Counted from the stretch's first letter, positions 26,902 through 39,447 are shown. The stretch is DNA of 64,000 bases from Pseudomonas azotoformans (GCF_001579805.1 NZ_CP014546.1:6200001-6264000), one strand, 5' to 3'. Notes: a model not told the origin generated them from the sequence alone. Numbers and translations: made by a program.

Positions 26902-29619
26902 TTATTCAAACACCCTGATCCCAGTGACTGCAAAGTCATTGGCGGGATCTATTCCCATCCGGCGATTATCAATGCCGAGTCTGACCGTGCTTGAAGTGGC
27001 GACAAACGTGCCTTTCAGTAACTCCCAAGCTGTTCCAGGTTCTCTCACTGCGGTTACATCCTTTCCATCTGCTGTTAACACCATACGAGGCGGCAAGGGT
27101 ATGCCGACATCATCGCGTATCCAGGCTTCGTATGTGTATGTACGCCCTGCGTCCAAACCGATGAAAATCTTGAACATCTTCTCGCTCTGCGTGGCCGGGT
27201 TGGATGTATTGGTATATCCCCAGTCACGCAACCAATAACCCAAGCCCCAAGGTAAGGGACCACTCACCAGTACCAGATCCCTGGGATCAGTAGCGCCCGC
27301 CCCCCTCTGCCAGCCATTCCAGCCACCGTCGGCTGGATCGAAGCTGGTGTGATCATAGAAGGGAACTCGAATGATCAACACCCGCGACGGGCACACTATT
27401 GCATTGCTCTCAAGCCCACTACCGTCCGTGACCACACTGAATGTGAGGGTCATTGAAGACTGATCCTTCGCCTTGTCCAACTCGGACCGCAACACAGCTG
27501 CTGCCACCTCTACTGCTGCCGCTTCTTCACCCGCTGTAATCGTTCGCGCCGCATAAATAACAAAACTGTAGGGAGCCCCTGTCTTGTCAATTGCGGTCGC
27601 CCGGAGCCAGCACTTCTGCCCTGCTCGCAGGAACCACATCCAATCTATGAAGGATTCGGCATTCCCGGTGAATGTGCGCGTATCCAGTATGGCATTTTGC
27701 GTTCTGGGAGGCGTGGCCTGCCGCACGTTCGGCGTTTCCAGTCGCACCGGCAAACTGATGTTCAAGTTCAAAGGCGATGAGGTCTGCACCTTGCAGGCGG
27801 TGGTGACGGTGTAAATGATCTCCACCACCTTACCCATGCTCTCGATCACGGCTTCCGGCGGTAGAGTAAAGATGACCGACCCCGAAGCACTGCCGGGCTT
27901 GGATGCCAAAGGCCAGCAAGTACCATCAGGCTTTTTCCAGCAGACGCTGAGGGTGTGCTTGGGGTTATTGCCGACATAATTCACTTCAACATGTACGCCA
28001 TTGCGCCCGTTGTAAGCGGTCAATTGGTCAAGCACCGCTTCCGTCACTTTTGGCTCAACCAGTACCAGAGGTTCCTGCTCTATTTTGAATCCCTGGGTTG
28101 GGAATTCAATCGCAGTAGCCCGATTGCATTTGCCATCAAAACCCACAGCGAAATGCAGTTGGAACTCAGTGCAATCCGCCAGTGCCTTCAGCTTAGCCCT
28201 TGAGATTAACGTATCGACGCCCTTCGCCACCCAGTCTGCGGTAAGCGGTTCATCTCCCAATATATCGAACTGATAGACGCTGCCATTCTCAAGCTCACCG
28301 GTTACCCACATCCAACAGCATTGACCCTCAGCGGCGTAGTCAAAGATCGGAACGCTACCTGTGGCGTCACCGACAAATGTGCTGAGGTCCAGCGTACCCG
28401 AAGTTGCTTCTTCAATGTTCGTCCGTGGAAGCTGGGGTGCCAGCACGTCGATGTTTCGCTGAGGCGAAGACTGCGGCGCGTAATGATTGAATTGCAGGGT
28501 GTAATCTAGCGTCAGCGTCTTATTGAATAGCGCAGCGAGGACCTTGGGAGGGACGTCAAACGACAAGCTGCTTTCACCCGCTTTCACTTTCTGACAACCG
28601 AGCGCTATAGGCCCATAGTTGCGTCCTTGGGCCTGGGCGCAAACCAGATCGCCTTCAGCCATGCCGGCATAATTGACGACCGCATGCCCGCCCTTGACGG
28701 TGTTGGTTGGGTTGACCTGCCAGTGACCGGGAGGCAGCTCGACCGACTCTAGCAGATGTGAAGGATTCAAATCCTGGTACGGGTCCACTTGCAGCAGCGT
28801 GGTGGTACGCAAGTGGAAATCCTGGGCGTTGATAGGCAGTGGGTTTTCAAGTAGAGGGTCGCCTGCATCAGGGTAGACAGGGCTGGTTCCATCCCAAATG
28901 ACACCCAGGTGGGCCGTCAGCGCCGAATAGTCATCCAGCCTGGACATCCATGGGCGTGAAAGAGGGAACCTGAAGACATAACCCGTATGAGCCTCATGGG
29001 GCTGTACCACATGATCCAGCGCAACCCAGATGAATCGGTATGGCGCGGTGTGCTGGTTACCGGCGACCGTGATAAACAACCGTTGCCCAGGAAAGATAAA
29101 GGGCCAGGCCTCGACTTCGACCGTTTCATCACCAGCAAAACTCTGCATCCTCAGCCACCAAGTGTTCCACTCGTTCTTGGAGTGCTTAAACACAGGCCTC
29201 GATACAACCAGATCCTCCTCCCTCAATAACTGAACTTCCAGCTCCAGCACCAGGGAAGTTTCCTCCTTTGCGCCCGCGAACGCCGTGCACCACATCAGCA
29301 CCGTATGCCCAATCATCAAACTGAGTAACTGCGCAGAAATCGGTACTACATCATCGCCATCCTCAACAAAGATGGGCTCAAATGCAGGCTCGGCCTGGCC
29401 CTTGATCGCGATGAAAAATGTGCAGTCCGTCGCCCCCGCAGGCAGTGTCAGCTTGGCTTCAGTCCCATTGATCGCCTCCATGGGGTAAAGCACGCTGTTA
29501 TTGGCTGCGAACTTGACAATAGGAAAGGGAAATTGCGCCTTGGGCTTTTTCGGCGGGCGAGGCGGAGTTTTGGCGGGTTGGAGAGACGAGGTTTTTTTAG
29601 AGATCGGTTTTTTAGCCAC
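26902..29619 (-). CDS. 905-residue protein with alternating beta-rich repeats and a C-terminal jelly-roll-like domain; function unknown
   Basis: I do not recognise this protein. The GTG at 29619 has an AGGAG site seven bases upstream; an ATG at 29673 would lie in a cruciform. The N-terminus (about 1-32) is Lys/Pro-rich, with no signal peptide. Two repeat types alternate: type C at about 305-400 and 535-640 (GGHAVVNYAG, GVHVEVNYVG; both with C-W/A-x-P and LPPE/VPPK edges) and type B at about 405-530 and 640-750 (LDLSTFVGDA with GQCCWMWVTG; LDTRTFTGNA with GQKCWLRATA). Residues 753-905 (DPADGGWNGWQRGA to ITGIRVFE-like end) look like a carbohydrate-binding jelly roll. Base composition is visibly less GC-rich than in its neighbours, which hints at transfer. 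Confidence 0.75.
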   Translation of the reverse strand: MAKKPISKKTSSLQPAKTPPRPPKKPKAQFPFPIVKFAANNSVLYPMEAINGTEAKLTLPAGATDCTFFIAIKGQAEPAFEPIFVEDGDDVVPISAQLLSLMIGHTVLMWCTAFAGAKEETSLVLELEVQLLREEDLVVSRPVFKHSKNEWNTWWLRMQSFAGDETVEVEAWPFIFPGQRLFITVAGNQHTAPYRFIWVALDHVVQPHEAHTGYVFRFPLSRPWMSRLDDYSALTAHLGVIWDGTSPVYPDAGDPLLENPLPINAQDFHLRTTTLLQVDPYQDLNPSHLLESVELPPGHWQVNPTNTVKGGHAVVNYAGMAEGDLVCAQAQGRNYGPIALGCQKVKAGESSLSFDVPPKVLAALFNKTLTLDYTLQFNHYAPQSSPQRNIDVLAPQLPRTNIEEATSGTLDLSTFVGDATGSVPIFDYAAEGQCCWMWVTGELENGSVYQFDILGDEPLTADWVAKGVDTLISRAKLKALADCTEFQLHFAVGFDGKCNRATAIEFPTQGFKIEQEPLVLVEPKVTEAVLDQLTAYNGRNGVHVEVNYVGNNPKHTLSVCWKKPDGTCWPLASKPGSASGSVIFTLPPEAVIESMGKVVEIIYTVTTACKVQTSSPLNLNISLPVRLETPNVRQATPPRTQNAILDTRTFTGNAESFIDWMWFLRAGQKCWLRATAIDKTGAPYSFVIYAARTITAGEEAAAVEVAAAVLRSELDKAKDQSSMTLTFSVVTDGSGLESNAIVCPSRVLIIRVPFYDHTSFDPADGGWNGWQRGAGATDPRDLVLVSGPLPWGLGYWLRDWGYTNTSNPATQSEKMFKIFIGLDAGRTYTYEAWIRDDVGIPLPPRMVLTADGKDVTAVREPGTAWELLKGTFVATSSTVRLGIDNRRMGIDPANDFAVTGIRVFE

Positions 29620-29637
29620 GATAAGACTCCTGTCCAA

Positions 29638-29731
29638 CGTTAGATAACCGTCGAGGCTGGCCATGCCAGCCAAAAGCTTCGGTTATCTAACGCTCGGATC
29701 AGAAATCTTGCCTACTGTCAGATCTGACAGT
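29638..29731. promoter_or_regulatory. Nested inverted repeats between pvdL and the 905-residue gene
   Basis: CGTTAGATAACCG (29638-29650) is exactly complementary to 29680-29692. Inside them GGCTGGC-CAT-GCCAGCC forms a second stem (29655-29671). A separate perfect 18-bp palindrome, ACTGTCAGATCTGACAGT, lies at 29714-29731. These may end pvdL transcription, serve as operators for the downstream gene, or both. Confidence 0.55.
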
Positions 29732-29748
29732 TCTGACAAGTGGCGCGC

Positions 29749-32700
29749 TTAAAGTCCCTCCAACTCCGCCATCAAATCACTCAACCGATCCACCTTCTCG
29801 GCACTGATCTCATTGGCCGCCAACCCATCGATATACTCAGCCAATTCCGCCACCGTGCTGCACTCGAACATCGCCCGCAGCGGCACATCCCGCTGCAAGG
29901 TCTTCTGCACCCGCGAGGCAATCTGCGTGGCCAGCAACGAGTGCCCGCCCAGTTCAAAGAAGTTGTCTTGCACCCCCACCCGCTCGACCTTCAGCACTTC
30001 GGCCCAGATCGCGGCCAAGGTGCTTTCCAGTTCGTTGCGTGGCGCCAGGTAGTCCTGGCTGTGCAGCTGGCCGATCTCCAGGGCCGGCAGCGCCTTGCGG
30101 TCGAGTTTGCCGTTGGCGTTGAGCGGCAGGCGGTCGAGCCAGAGCCAGTGCAGCGGCACCATGTATTCCGGCAGTTCGGCGCGCAGGCGCTGCTTGATGC
30201 GATCCAGGCGTTCGCTTGGGTTCAGTGCATCATCCGCCGCCACCAGGTAGCCGACCAGGTGCTTGCCATTGACGCCTTCATGCACACCTACCGCCGCGTC
30301 GCGCACTTCCGGTTGTTCGTGCAGGCGCGCTTCGATTTCACCCAGTTCGATGCGGTAGCCACGAATCTTCACCTGATGGTCGACACGCCCGACGTACTCC
30401 AGCACGCCGTCGCTGCGACGGCGTGCGAGGTCGCCGGTGCGGTACAGGCGTTCGCCCGGAGCGCCGAAGGGGTTGGGCACAAACACCGGCGCGGTGCGCA
30501 GCGGATCGCTGACGTAGCCGCGACCGACACCGGTGCCTGCGACGCACAACTCACCCACCGCGCCTTGCGGCACCAGTTCCAGCGCGCCATCGAGCAGGTA
30601 CAAACGGTTGTTGTCGGTCGGTGTACCAATCGGCAGATAGGTGCCACGGGTAGACGCCAGGTCGACGCGGTAGAACGCCACATCGTCCGAGCATTCCGCC
30701 GGACCATAAGCGTTCACCAGCCCAATCTGCGGATAACGCAGCAACCACTGATGCGCCAACTCCGGCGGCATCGCTTCGCCGGTCGGCAGCATCCAGCGCA
30801 GGCCATCCAGGCTGATGCGGTCCTGGGCGAGCATGCCCTGAATCAGCGAAGGAACGCTCTCCAAGACGGTGATCCCTTGAGCCTGGACATGCTCCAGCAA
30901 GCCCTGAGGATCATGGGCGATGGCATTCGGCACGATATCCACCCGTGCGCCAAACAACGGCGCAGCGAGGAACTGCCACACGGAAATATCGAAGCTCTGC
31001 GAAGCGGTCTGCGCAATCACATCCGCGTCGCTCAAGGCCAGGTACGGCACCTTGCTCAACTGGTTGTTGAGCATGCCGCGCTGTTCCACCATCACACCCT
31101 TGGGCAGGCCGGTGGAGCCCGAGGTGTAGATCACGTAGGCGAGGTTGTCCGGGCCACTGTAGAGGCCAGGGTTTTCGCCACGTGCCGGTATCTCTTCCCA
31201 CACCAGCAACTGGCAGTCGAAACCCTCCAACAACTCGATGGCCTGCTCGCGGGATGCCTCGGTGCAGACCAGCAATGGCGTGCGACTCAGGTCGATGATG
31301 CTGCGCAGGCGCTGGCTTGGCAGGCCAGGGTCCAGCGGCAGGTAACCGGCACCGGCCTTGAAGCTGCCGATGATCATGCCCAGCAGGTCGAGATTACGTT
31401 CGGCGAGCAACGCCACCGGCTGATCCAGGCCGACACCCGCTGCGATCAGCGCGTGGCCCAGGCCGTTGCTGCGGCGGTTCAGTTCCTCGTAAGTCCACTG
31501 CTGGTCTAGGCAATTGGCGGCAATGCGTTGCGGGTGCGCGGCGACCTGCTCTTCGAACAGTTCGATGTAGCTGCGCTCCAGCGGGTAAGCATGCTCACTC
31601 TGGTTGCAGCCCTCCACCAGGAACCCGCGCTCCTGCTCGCCAATCAGCGGCAAGTCGGCCATGTCGCCATGGAAGCCTTGGACCAACGCCAGCAGCAGGC
31701 GCTTGAACTCACCGAGCATGCCTTGCACGGTGGTTTCGTCGAAGTAGCGCTGGTCGTAGGACAGGTGCAGGCCCAGGTCATCGCCCGGATAACACACGGC
31801 CGTCAGCGGGAAGTTGGTGTGGGTACGGCCGGAATCCGAGGTGGCATTCAGGCTTTGTGCGCGGTCCAGCACCGAGACTTCCACCGGGGCGTTTTCGAAC
31901 ACGAACAGGCTGTCGAACAGCGGCTGGCCCTTGGGCAGTTCGCTGTGTTCCTGGATCGTCACCAGCGGCAGGTATTCGTACTCGCGCAGTTGCATATTGC
32001 TGTCGAGCAAGCCGCTCAGCCATTGGCGCACGCTGCAACGCTGGTCATCCTCGGGCAGTTTCACCCGCAGCGCGATGCTGTTGATGAACAGGCCGACGGT
32101 GCGCTGCATCTCCGGCATTTCCACCGGGCGCCCGGCCACGGTCACACCGAACAACACGTCGCGATCACCGCTCAGACGGCGCAGCACCAGCGCCCAGGCC
32201 GCCTGAGCGAAGGTGTTGACGGTCAGTTGGTGAGCCTGGGCCAGTTCGCGCAGTTGCGCACCGTCGCGGGCATCGAGGCGGGTGTAGCAATCGCCCACCA
32301 CCATGCCGCCGCTGTGGCCCGCGTGTTCACGCAGGAACGGCCGGTCGCTCGGGATCGGCGTGGTGCGCTCGAAACCTTGCAGGTTCTGCTGCCACCACTG
32401 GCGCGCTTCGTTGAGGTTCTGGCGTTGCAGCCAGGCGATGTAGTCGCGATAACGCGGCGGTGTCGCCAGTTGCGCGTCGCGGCCTTCACCCAGGGCCATG
32501 TAGAGTTCGAAGAAGTCATTCATCAGCAACGAACGGCACCAGGCATCGATAAGGATGTGGTGGTTGCTCATCATGAACCAGTAGCGCTCGGCACCGACGC
32601 GGATCAGGCGCAGGTGGAACGGTGCCTGGTTGAGCAGATCGAAACCGGCTTCGCGCTCTTGCTTGAGCAGCGCTTGCAGACGCGGTTCCTGTTCGCTTTC

Positions 32701-35700
32701 CGGCGCGTTGCTCCAGTCCAGGTATTCAATCGGCGTGCTGCCCGGTTTGTGGATCACTTGCAGCATGTCTTCGCCGACGTTCCAGCAGAACGAGGCGCGC
32801 AGGGCTTCGTGGCGGGCGATCACCGCCTGCCAGGCCTGGGCGAAACGCTCCGGGTCCAATGCGCTGTTGATGCGGTAGCGGTCCTGCATGTAGTAGAGGC
32901 CGGTGCCGGGCTCCAGCAGGGTGTGCAGCAGCAGGCCTTCCTGCATCGGGGTCAGCGGGTAGACGTCTTCGATGGCGCTGGCGGCAATCGGCAGGCTATC
33001 GAGTTGCGCTTGGGTCAGGTGCGCCAGCGGGAAGTCGGACGGCGTGAGGCCTCCGGCATCGTCCTGCAGGCAATGCGCGACCAGGCTTTGCAGCTCAGCG
33101 AGGTAGGCATCCGCCAGTTCATGGATGCTCTGTTGATCGTGACGCTCGCGGCTGAAGGTCCAGCGCAGCACCAGTTCACCGCCGTACACCTGGCTGTCGA
33201 CGCTCAACTCGTTGGGCAGCGGCGCGTCCGGGTCATGGGCCAGGCCGGCGGACTCGTCCAGCGGGTGGAACAAGGCATCGGCACCGAAGCTCTGGTCGAA
33301 CTGGCCGAGGTAGTTGAAGGTGAGCTGCGCGCTCGGCAGCGCGGCCATGGTCTGCTTGCACAGGTCATCGGCCAGGTAGCGCAGCACGCCATAGCCCAGG
33401 CCTTTATGCGGTACGGCGCGCAGTTGCTCCTTGATCGCCTTGATCGAATCGCCCTGCCCGGCGTGCGGGGTCAGGCGCAGCGGGTAAGCACTGGTGAACC
33501 AGCCGACGCTGCGGGTCAGGTCGATGTCATCGAACAGGGTTTCACGGCCATGGCCTTCCAGTTGGATCAGCGTCGAAGCGTGGCCGCTCCAGCGGCATAC
33601 CACGCGGGCCAAGGCGGTCAGCAGCAGGTCGTTGACTTGGGTGCGGTAGGCGCTTGGCGCCTGTTGCAGCAACTGGCGGGTGTGTTCGGCATCCAGGCGC
33701 ACGCTGACGGTGTCGGCGTCGCGGTTGCGCAGCGAGCCTTGTGGACGGGCCACTGGCAATACGGTTTCCGGCCCAGCCAATTGGTCTTGCCAGACGCTCA
33801 ACTCTTCACGCAGGGATTCGCTGCCGGCATAGGCCTGCAAACGTGCGGCCCAATCACGCAAGGCGCTGGTCTTGGCCGGCAGGCTGACGGACTGGCCTTC
33901 GCTGAGTTGGCGGTAGACGTTTTGCAAGTCTTCCAACAACACGCGCCAGGACACGCCGTCTACCACCAGGTGATGGATCGCGATCAACAGGCGTTGCTGT
34001 CCCTCGGGTCCGTCCACCAGCAAGGCGCGCAGCAGCGGGCCGTGTTGCAGGTCGAGGCTGCGCTGGGTGTCGGTGAACAGCGCGGTGCACTGCGCCATGT
34101 CACGCACTTGCGCCTGCATCAGCACGCCGCCGTGCGGCACGGCTAAATGCTCGGCGTGCCATTGCGCGTCGCGCTGGCAGAAGCTCAGGCGCAGGGCGTC
34201 GTGGTGTTCCAGCACCGCCAGCAGTGCTTGTTCCAGGCGATGGGGGTCGAGCAGTTGCAGTGGTTTGAGGACCAGCGCCTGGTTCCAGTGCTGACGGTTC
34301 GGGATCTCGGTGTCGAAGAACCAATGCTGGATTGGCGTGAGGCCCGAGCTGCCGGTCAGCACGCCCTGCTCTGCCGTGACCTGCTCGGAGCGCGTGGCCA
34401 CGGCGGCTAGGGTCTGCACGGTTTGGTGCTGGAACAGGTCACGGGGGCTGAAGTGAATCCCGGCCTGTCGCGCACGGCTGACCACCTGGATCGACAGGAT
34501 CGAGTCGCCACCCAGCTCAAAGAAGTTATCGTCCAGGCCGACTTGCTGCACGTTCAGCACGGCGCACCAGATGGCGGCCAGGGTGCTTTCCAGTTCGTTA
34601 CGGGGTGCCACGTACTGCTGGCGGTTCGCCTCGGGGTCCGGTTGCGGCAAGGCGCGGCGGTCGAGTTTGCCGTTGGCGGTCAGCGGCATGCTGTCCAGCA
34701 CGATCAGGTGCGCGGGCACCATGTAGTCCGGCAGTTGCGCCTTGAGATGGGCCTTCAGCGCATCACGCAGCGCGCCGTGCTCGGCATCGCTGACCAGATA
34801 CGCCACCAGCTGCTTGCCGCTCGGCGAATCCAGCGCCAGCACCACCGCTTCGCGCACGGCCGAGTGTTCCAGCAGGCGGGTTTCGATCTCGCCCAGTTCG
34901 ATACGGAAACCACGGATTTTCACCTGATGGTCGATCCGCCCCAGGTACTCCACCAGGCCATCGGCGCGTTGGCGCACCAGGTCACCGGTGCGGTACAGGC
35001 GCCCACCGTTGCGCGCAAACGGGTCGGCGACAAACCGCTCGGCGGTCATGCCCGGACGCTGGTGATAACCCTGGGCCAGACCGGCGCCGCCGACGTACAA
35101 CTCGCCGGTCGCGCCTTGTGGCACCAGGGCCAGGTCGGCGTCGAGAATGTACGCCACGCGGTCACCGATGATGCTGCCGATCGGCACGCTGGCGGCGCCC
35201 TCCTCCAACTGCTCAGGCGCGAGGCTGGCCAGCGGCATCACCACGGTTTCAGTCGGGCCATAGGCGTTGAAAAATACCTGCGGCTGGAACGCGGCACGGA
35301 TGCGCTGCAAATGTTCGCCGGTCAGGGCTTCGCCGCCGGTGATGCACATGCGTACCGGCAAGGTTTGTTGTTGAGTCGCCAACCACTGCGCCAACTGGCT
35401 GCCGTAGCTCGGCGTGAAACCCAGGATGTTGATGCCATGGGTGCGGATCAGCCCGCAGATTTCTTCTGCATCCCACTGGCCCTGCGCCCGCAACACCACC
35501 TGCGCACCACTGAGCAGCGGCACCAGCAGGCGCTCGGTGGCGGCGTCAAAGTTGATCGAATAGAAGTGCAGCTCGCAGTCCTCCGCGCGCATGCCAAACC
35601 GCTCGATCACCGCCGCGCAATGCATGGCGATTTCACCGTGGGACACCACCACGCCTTTCGGCTTGCCGGTGGAACCGGAGGTGTAGATCAAGTACGCCTG

Positions 35701-38700
35701 GTGTTGCGGCAGGCTGATAAATGGCAGCGCATCAGCCGGGTAGTTGGCCAGCACCGGCAAGTCATCTTCCAGGCACCAGCACGCCACGGTGGCCGGCAAC
35801 TCGCCGAGGGCTTCGAACATCGCCGCATCGCTGAGCAGCAGGCCGATGCCGCTGTCTTCGATCATGTAGTGCAGGCGGTCCAGCGGGTATTCCGGGTCCA
35901 GCGGCACATAGGCGCCGCCGGCCTTGAGGATCGCCAGCAGGCCGATGACCATTTCCAGGGAGCGCGGCAACGCCAGGCCGACACGCACCTGCGGGCCGAC
36001 GCCACGTTCGCGCAGCATCCAGGCCAGGCGGTTGGCGCGTTCGTCGAGTTCGCGGTAGCTGAGGGTGACGCCAGCAAAGGTCAGCGCCGGCGCATCGCCA
36101 CGGGCTGCCGCCTGCTGGCTGAACAGTGGGTGGATGCACTGATCGAGACGGTGCTCGCCTTTCTCAATGCCCAGGCTGTCTTGCAACACACGCTGTTCTT
36201 CGGCGCCCAGCAACGGCAATTCGCTGAGACGCTGCTGCGGGTTGGCGATCAACGCTTCCAGCAGGTTGCGCCAATGCTCGGCCATGCGCGCAATGCGCGG
36301 CTCGTCAAACAGGTCGGTGCTGTAGGTCAGGCAGCAACCCAGGCGATGGTCGAGGTCGGTGACTTCCAGGTTGAGGTCGAACTTGGTCGCGCGGGCATCG
36401 TTGGCCAGGTATTCAACGGTCATGCCGGCCAGTTGGCGGCTCTGCTGGAACTCCCAGCGCTGCACGTTGCACATCACCTGGAACAGCGGGTTGTACGCCG
36501 CGCTGCGCGGCGGTTGCAGCGCTTCCACCAAGTGGTCGAAGGGCAAGTCCTGATGGGACTGGCCCTCGATCACGGTGTGACGTACCTGCTCGAAAAGTTC
36601 AGCAACGTTCATCTGCCCATTGAGCTGGCAACGCAGCACCTGGGTGTTGAGGAACGCGCCGATCAGGCCTTCGCTTTCCGGGCGAATGCGGTTGGCCACC
36701 GGAGCGCCGATACGCAGGTCGGTCTGGCCGCTGTAGCGGTAGAGCAACACGGCCAGGGTGGCGGTCATGGTCATGAACAGGGTCAGGCCGCGCTCGGCAT
36801 TGAAAGCACGCACGCGGGCTGCGAGATCGTCGCTTAAATCGAAACGGTACAGCTCGCCCTGGTGGCTTTGCACGGGTGGGCGTGGACGGTCGCCGGGCAG
36901 TTCCAGCAGCGGGTGTTCATTGCCCAATTGTGCGATCCAGTAATCCAGCTGGCGCTGACGCTCGCCGGATTCCAGCCACTGGCGCTGCCACACGCTGTAG
37001 TCGAGGTATTGCACCGGCAGCGGCGCCAGCGGCGAGTCGCGCTCGTCGATAAAGGCTTCGTACAAGGCACTGAGTTCACGGGCAAAGATGTCCATGGCCC
37101 AGCCTTCGGTGACGATGTGGTGCAGGGTCAGGACCAGGTAGTGTTCCTGCTCGCCGGCCTTGACCAGGCACGCACGCAGCAGCGGCCCGGTTTCCAGGTT
37201 GAACGGCGTGTGCGCCTCGTGATCGGCCAGTTGTTGCAGGCGCGGTTGGCGTTCGGCTTCGCCCAGCGCGGAGAAATCCTGCCAGTCCATGCGCAAGCCG
37301 GTCTGCGGCGAGACCTTCTGATAGGCCACACCGTCGACGCTCGGGAACGTCGTACGCAGGGTTTCATGACGCATGATCAGCGCTTGCAGCGCCGCCTCGA
37401 AACGCCCCACATCCAGCACGCCACGCAGGCGCGCCATGCCGCCGACGTTGTAGGCCGGGCTGTCCGGTTCCATCTGCCACAGGAACCACATGCGCTGCTG
37501 GGAATAGGACAACGGCACCGGTTGGCTGCGGTCGACCTTGGCGATGGCAGTCTGTTGGTTGCGCTGGCCTGAAGCCTGGATCAGGCCGACCTGCTCGACA
37601 AACGCTCCCAACTCACTGGCTTCAAACAAGGTGCGCAACGGCAGCTCGACGTCACAGGCCTGGCGGGTGCGGGAGATGATCTGCGTGGCCAGCAACGAGT
37701 GACCGCCGAGGGCGAAGAAATCATCGCGCAGGCCAATGCCTGGCAGGCCGAGGACTTCGCGCCAGATGGCGGCGATCTGCTGTTGCAGCGGGGTTTCGGG
37801 TTCGACATGTTCACGCACTTGCCACACCGGTTCGGGCAACGCGCGGCGGTCCAGCTTACCGCTGGGGCTCAGCGGCATGGCGTCCAGGCGCATCAACAGC
37901 GCGGGCACCATGTACTCCGGCAATTCGGCGGCCAACGCAGTTTTGACCTGCTGTTCGTCCAGGCTGCCCTGGGCGGTGAAGTAGCCGATCAACTGCCCGT
38001 CACGCACCTGCACCACCGCTTGGGCGATGCCTTCCAGGCCAAGCATACGCGCTTCGATTTCTTCCGGTTCCACACGGAAGCCGCGCAGCTTGACCTGCTG
38101 ATCGAGGCGACCGAGGTACTCGATCACGCCGTCGGCATTCCAACGCGCGCGGTCACCGGTGCGGTACAAGCGTGCGCCGGCTTCACCAGAGGGATCGGCA
38201 ACAAAACGCTCCGCCGTCAGCCCGGCACGCCCGAGATAACCGCGGGCCAGGCCGATACCGCCGATGCACAGCTCACCCGGTACGCCCAGCGGCACGGGGT
38301 TGAGCTGTTCATCCAGCACACGGCAAATCACATTGCCCAGCGGCCGACCAATCGGCGAGCGCTCGCCGTCTTCGGCGCTGCAGTGCCAGTGGGTCACGTT
38401 GATCGCGGTTTCGGTCGGGCCATAGCGGTTGTGCAACTGCACCACCGGCAACTGCGCCAACACACGATTACGCAACTCGGCGGGCAAGGCTTCACCACCC
38501 GAGAACAGGCGACGCAGGCTGGTGCATTCGGCCACCAACGGCTCGTCGATAAACAACTGCAACAACGGCGGCACGAAGTGCAGCGTGGTCACTCCGTGTT
38601 CCTGCACCAATTGCGCAATGCGATGCGGGTCGCGATGCTCACCGGGGCCAGCCAGCACCAGACGACATCCTGTGATCAGCGGCCAGAAGCACTCCCACAC

Positions 38701-39447
38701 CGACACGTCGAAACTGATCGGCGCCTTTTGCATCAGCACGTCGGTTTCATTGAGTTGATAAGTGGCCTGCATCCACTGCAAGCGCTCGGCCAACGCGGCG
38801 TGCGTATTGCCCACGCCTTTGGGTTGGCCGGTGGAGCCGGAGGTGTAGATCACGTAGGCGAGGTTATCGCCGTGCAGGTGCAGGCCGGGCGGCTGGGTCG
38901 GCCAGCTATCGAGGTGCAGGCTGTCCATGGCGATCACGCAAACGCCGTCGCTACTCGGCACCTGTTCCAGCAGCGCGGTCTGGGTCAGCAACAGGTGAAC
39001 GCCACTGTCCTTGAGCATGTAGGCCAGGCGTTCGGCGGGGTAATCCGGGTCCAGCGGCACGTAGGCGCCACCGGCCTTGATGATCGCCAGCAAGCCGATC
39101 AACAGTTGCGGCGAACGCTCGGCGGCGATGGCCACGCACACGTCCGGGCCGACGCCCTTGTCACGCAGGTAATGGGCCAAGCGGTTGGCCTGGGTGTGCA
39201 GCTGGGCGAAGCTCAGGTTGCCGCCATCCCAGACCAGCGCGGTGGCGTCCGAGGTCTGCTGGTTGAGCAGTTCGGGCAGCCACACTTGGGCCGGTGCGCA
39301 GGGTGCTTCGCTGTAAAGCGCCTGTTCGTCGTGCTGCGTCAGCGCAAGGTCGCCGATGGCTTGCTGGGGCTGCTCGCAGACGGCGTGCAACAGGTTGATG
39401 TAGTGCTCGGGCCAGGCGCTGGAGGGTCGCGTTTTCGAACAATTCAT
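29749..39447 (-). CDS. pvdL: PvdL C-terminal fragment: three A-T modules with condensation and epimerisation domains
   Basis: The 3232-codon frame contains true PvdL sequence from about residue 14 ([10 protein letters not shown]). Domains in order: A1 (about 55-530; [11 protein letters not shown]), T1 ([10 protein letters not shown] near 580), C2 (HHIVTEGW near 779), A2 (about 1110-1600; [11 protein letters not shown] near 1252), T2 ([10 protein letters not shown] near 1645, the LGGDS form that precedes epimerases), E ([10 protein letters not shown] near 1825), C3 (HHILIDAW near 2297), A3 (about 2630-3110; [11 protein letters not shown] near 2777) and T3 (near 3167). By PvdL precedent A1-A3 load Glu, Tyr and Dab. 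Without the upstream part it lacks a proper start signal and probably would not be made. Confidence 0.85.
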   Translation of the reverse strand: MNCSKTRPSSAWPEHYINLLHAVCEQPQQAIGDLALTQHDEQALYSEAPCAPAQVWLPELLNQQTSDATALVWDGGNLSFAQLHTQANRLAHYLRDKGVGPDVCVAIAAERSPQLLIGLLAIIKAGGAYVPLDPDYPAERLAYMLKDSGVHLLLTQTALLEQVPSSDGVCVIAMDSLHLDSWPTQPPGLHLHGDNLAYVIYTSGSTGQPKGVGNTHAALAERLQWMQATYQLNETDVLMQKAPISFDVSVWECFWPLITGCRLVLAGPGEHRDPHRIAQLVQEHGVTTLHFVPPLLQLFIDEPLVAECTSLRRLFSGGEALPAELRNRVLAQLPVVQLHNRYGPTETAINVTHWHCSAEDGERSPIGRPLGNVICRVLDEQLNPVPLGVPGELCIGGIGLARGYLGRAGLTAERFVADPSGEAGARLYRTGDRARWNADGVIEYLGRLDQQVKLRGFRVEPEEIEARMLGLEGIAQAVVQVRDGQLIGYFTAQGSLDEQQVKTALAAELPEYMVPALLMRLDAMPLSPSGKLDRRALPEPVWQVREHVEPETPLQQQIAAIWREVLGLPGIGLRDDFFALGGHSLLATQIISRTRQACDVELPLRTLFEASELGAFVEQVGLIQASGQRNQQTAIAKVDRSQPVPLSYSQQRMWFLWQMEPDSPAYNVGGMARLRGVLDVGRFEAALQALIMRHETLRTTFPSVDGVAYQKVSPQTGLRMDWQDFSALGEAERQPRLQQLADHEAHTPFNLETGPLLRACLVKAGEQEHYLVLTLHHIVTEGWAMDIFARELSALYEAFIDERDSPLAPLPVQYLDYSVWQRQWLESGERQRQLDYWIAQLGNEHPLLELPGDRPRPPVQSHQGELYRFDLSDDLAARVRAFNAERGLTLFMTMTATLAVLLYRYSGQTDLRIGAPVANRIRPESEGLIGAFLNTQVLRCQLNGQMNVAELFEQVRHTVIEGQSHQDLPFDHLVEALQPPRSAAYNPLFQVMCNVQRWEFQQSRQLAGMTVEYLANDARATKFDLNLEVTDLDHRLGCCLTYSTDLFDEPRIARMAEHWRNLLEALIANPQQRLSELPLLGAEEQRVLQDSLGIEKGEHRLDQCIHPLFSQQAAARGDAPALTFAGVTLSYRELDERANRLAWMLRERGVGPQVRVGLALPRSLEMVIGLLAILKAGGAYVPLDPEYPLDRLHYMIEDSGIGLLLSDAAMFEALGELPATVACWCLEDDLPVLANYPADALPFISLPQHQAYLIYTSGSTGKPKGVVVSHGEIAMHCAAVIERFGMRAEDCELHFYSINFDAATERLLVPLLSGAQVVLRAQGQWDAEEICGLIRTHGINILGFTPSYGSQLAQWLATQQQTLPVRMCITGGEALTGEHLQRIRAAFQPQVFFNAYGPTETVVMPLASLAPEQLEEGAASVPIGSIIGDRVAYILDADLALVPQGATGELYVGGAGLAQGYHQRPGMTAERFVADPFARNGGRLYRTGDLVRQRADGLVEYLGRIDHQVKIRGFRIELGEIETRLLEHSAVREAVVLALDSPSGKQLVAYLVSDAEHGALRDALKAHLKAQLPDYMVPAHLIVLDSMPLTANGKLDRRALPQPDPEANRQQYVAPRNELESTLAAIWCAVLNVQQVGLDDNFFELGGDSILSIQVVSRARQAGIHFSPRDLFQHQTVQTLAAVATRSEQVTAEQGVLTGSSGLTPIQHWFFDTEIPNRQHWNQALVLKPLQLLDPHRLEQALLAVLEHHDALRLSFCQRDAQWHAEHLAVPHGGVLMQAQVRDMAQCTALFTDTQRSLDLQHGPLLRALLVDGPEGQQRLLIAIHHLVVDGVSWRVLLEDLQNVYRQLSEGQSVSLPAKTSALRDWAARLQAYAGSESLREELSVWQDQLAGPETVLPVARPQGSLRNRDADTVSVRLDAEHTRQLLQQAPSAYRTQVNDLLLTALARVVCRWSGHASTLIQLEGHGRETLFDDIDLTRSVGWFTSAYPLRLTPHAGQGDSIKAIKEQLRAVPHKGLGYGVLRYLADDLCKQTMAALPSAQLTFNYLGQFDQSFGADALFHPLDESAGLAHDPDAPLPNELSVDSQVYGGELVLRWTFSRERHDQQSIHELADAYLAELQSLVAHCLQDDAGGLTPSDFPLAHLTQAQLDSLPIAASAIEDVYPLTPMQEGLLLHTLLEPGTGLYYMQDRYRINSALDPERFAQAWQAVIARHEALRASFCWNVGEDMLQVIHKPGSTPIEYLDWSNAPESEQEPRLQALLKQEREAGFDLLNQAPFHLRLIRVGAERYWFMMSNHHILIDAWCRSLLMNDFFELYMALGEGRDAQLATPPRYRDYIAWLQRQNLNEARQWWQQNLQGFERTTPIPSDRPFLREHAGHSGGMVVGDCYTRLDARDGAQLRELAQAHQLTVNTFAQAAWALVLRRLSGDRDVLFGVTVAGRPVEMPEMQRTVGLFINSIALRVKLPEDDQRCSVRQWLSGLLDSNMQLREYEYLPLVTIQEHSELPKGQPLFDSLFVFENAPVEVSVLDRAQSLNATSDSGRTHTNFPLTAVCYPGDDLGLHLSYDQRYFDETTVQGMLGEFKRLLLALVQGFHGDMADLPLIGEQERGFLVEGCNQSEHAYPLERSYIELFEEQVAAHPQRIAANCLDQQWTYEELNRRSNGLGHALIAAGVGLDQPVALLAERNLDLLGMIIGSFKAGAGYLPLDPGLPSQRLRSIIDLSRTPLLVCTEASREQAIELLEGFDCQLLVWEEIPARGENPGLYSGPDNLAYVIYTSGSTGLPKGVMVEQRGMLNNQLSKVPYLALSDADVIAQTASQSFDISVWQFLAAPLFGARVDIVPNAIAHDPQGLLEHVQAQGITVLESVPSLIQGMLAQDRISLDGLRWMLPTGEAMPPELAHQWLLRYPQIGLVNAYGPAECSDDVAFYRVDLASTRGTYLPIGTPTDNNRLYLLDGALELVPQGAVGELCVAGTGVGRGYVSDPLRTAPVFVPNPFGAPGERLYRTGDLARRRSDGVLEYVGRVDHQVKIRGYRIELGEIEARLHEQPEVRDAAVGVHEGVNGKHLVGYLVAADDALNPSERLDRIKQRLRAELPEYMVPLHWLWLDRLPLNANGKLDRKALPALEIGQLHSQDYLAPRNELESTLAAIWAEVLKVERVGVQDNFFELGGHSLLATQIASRVQKTLQRDVPLRAMFECSTVAELAEYIDGLAANEISAEKVDRLSDLMAELEGL

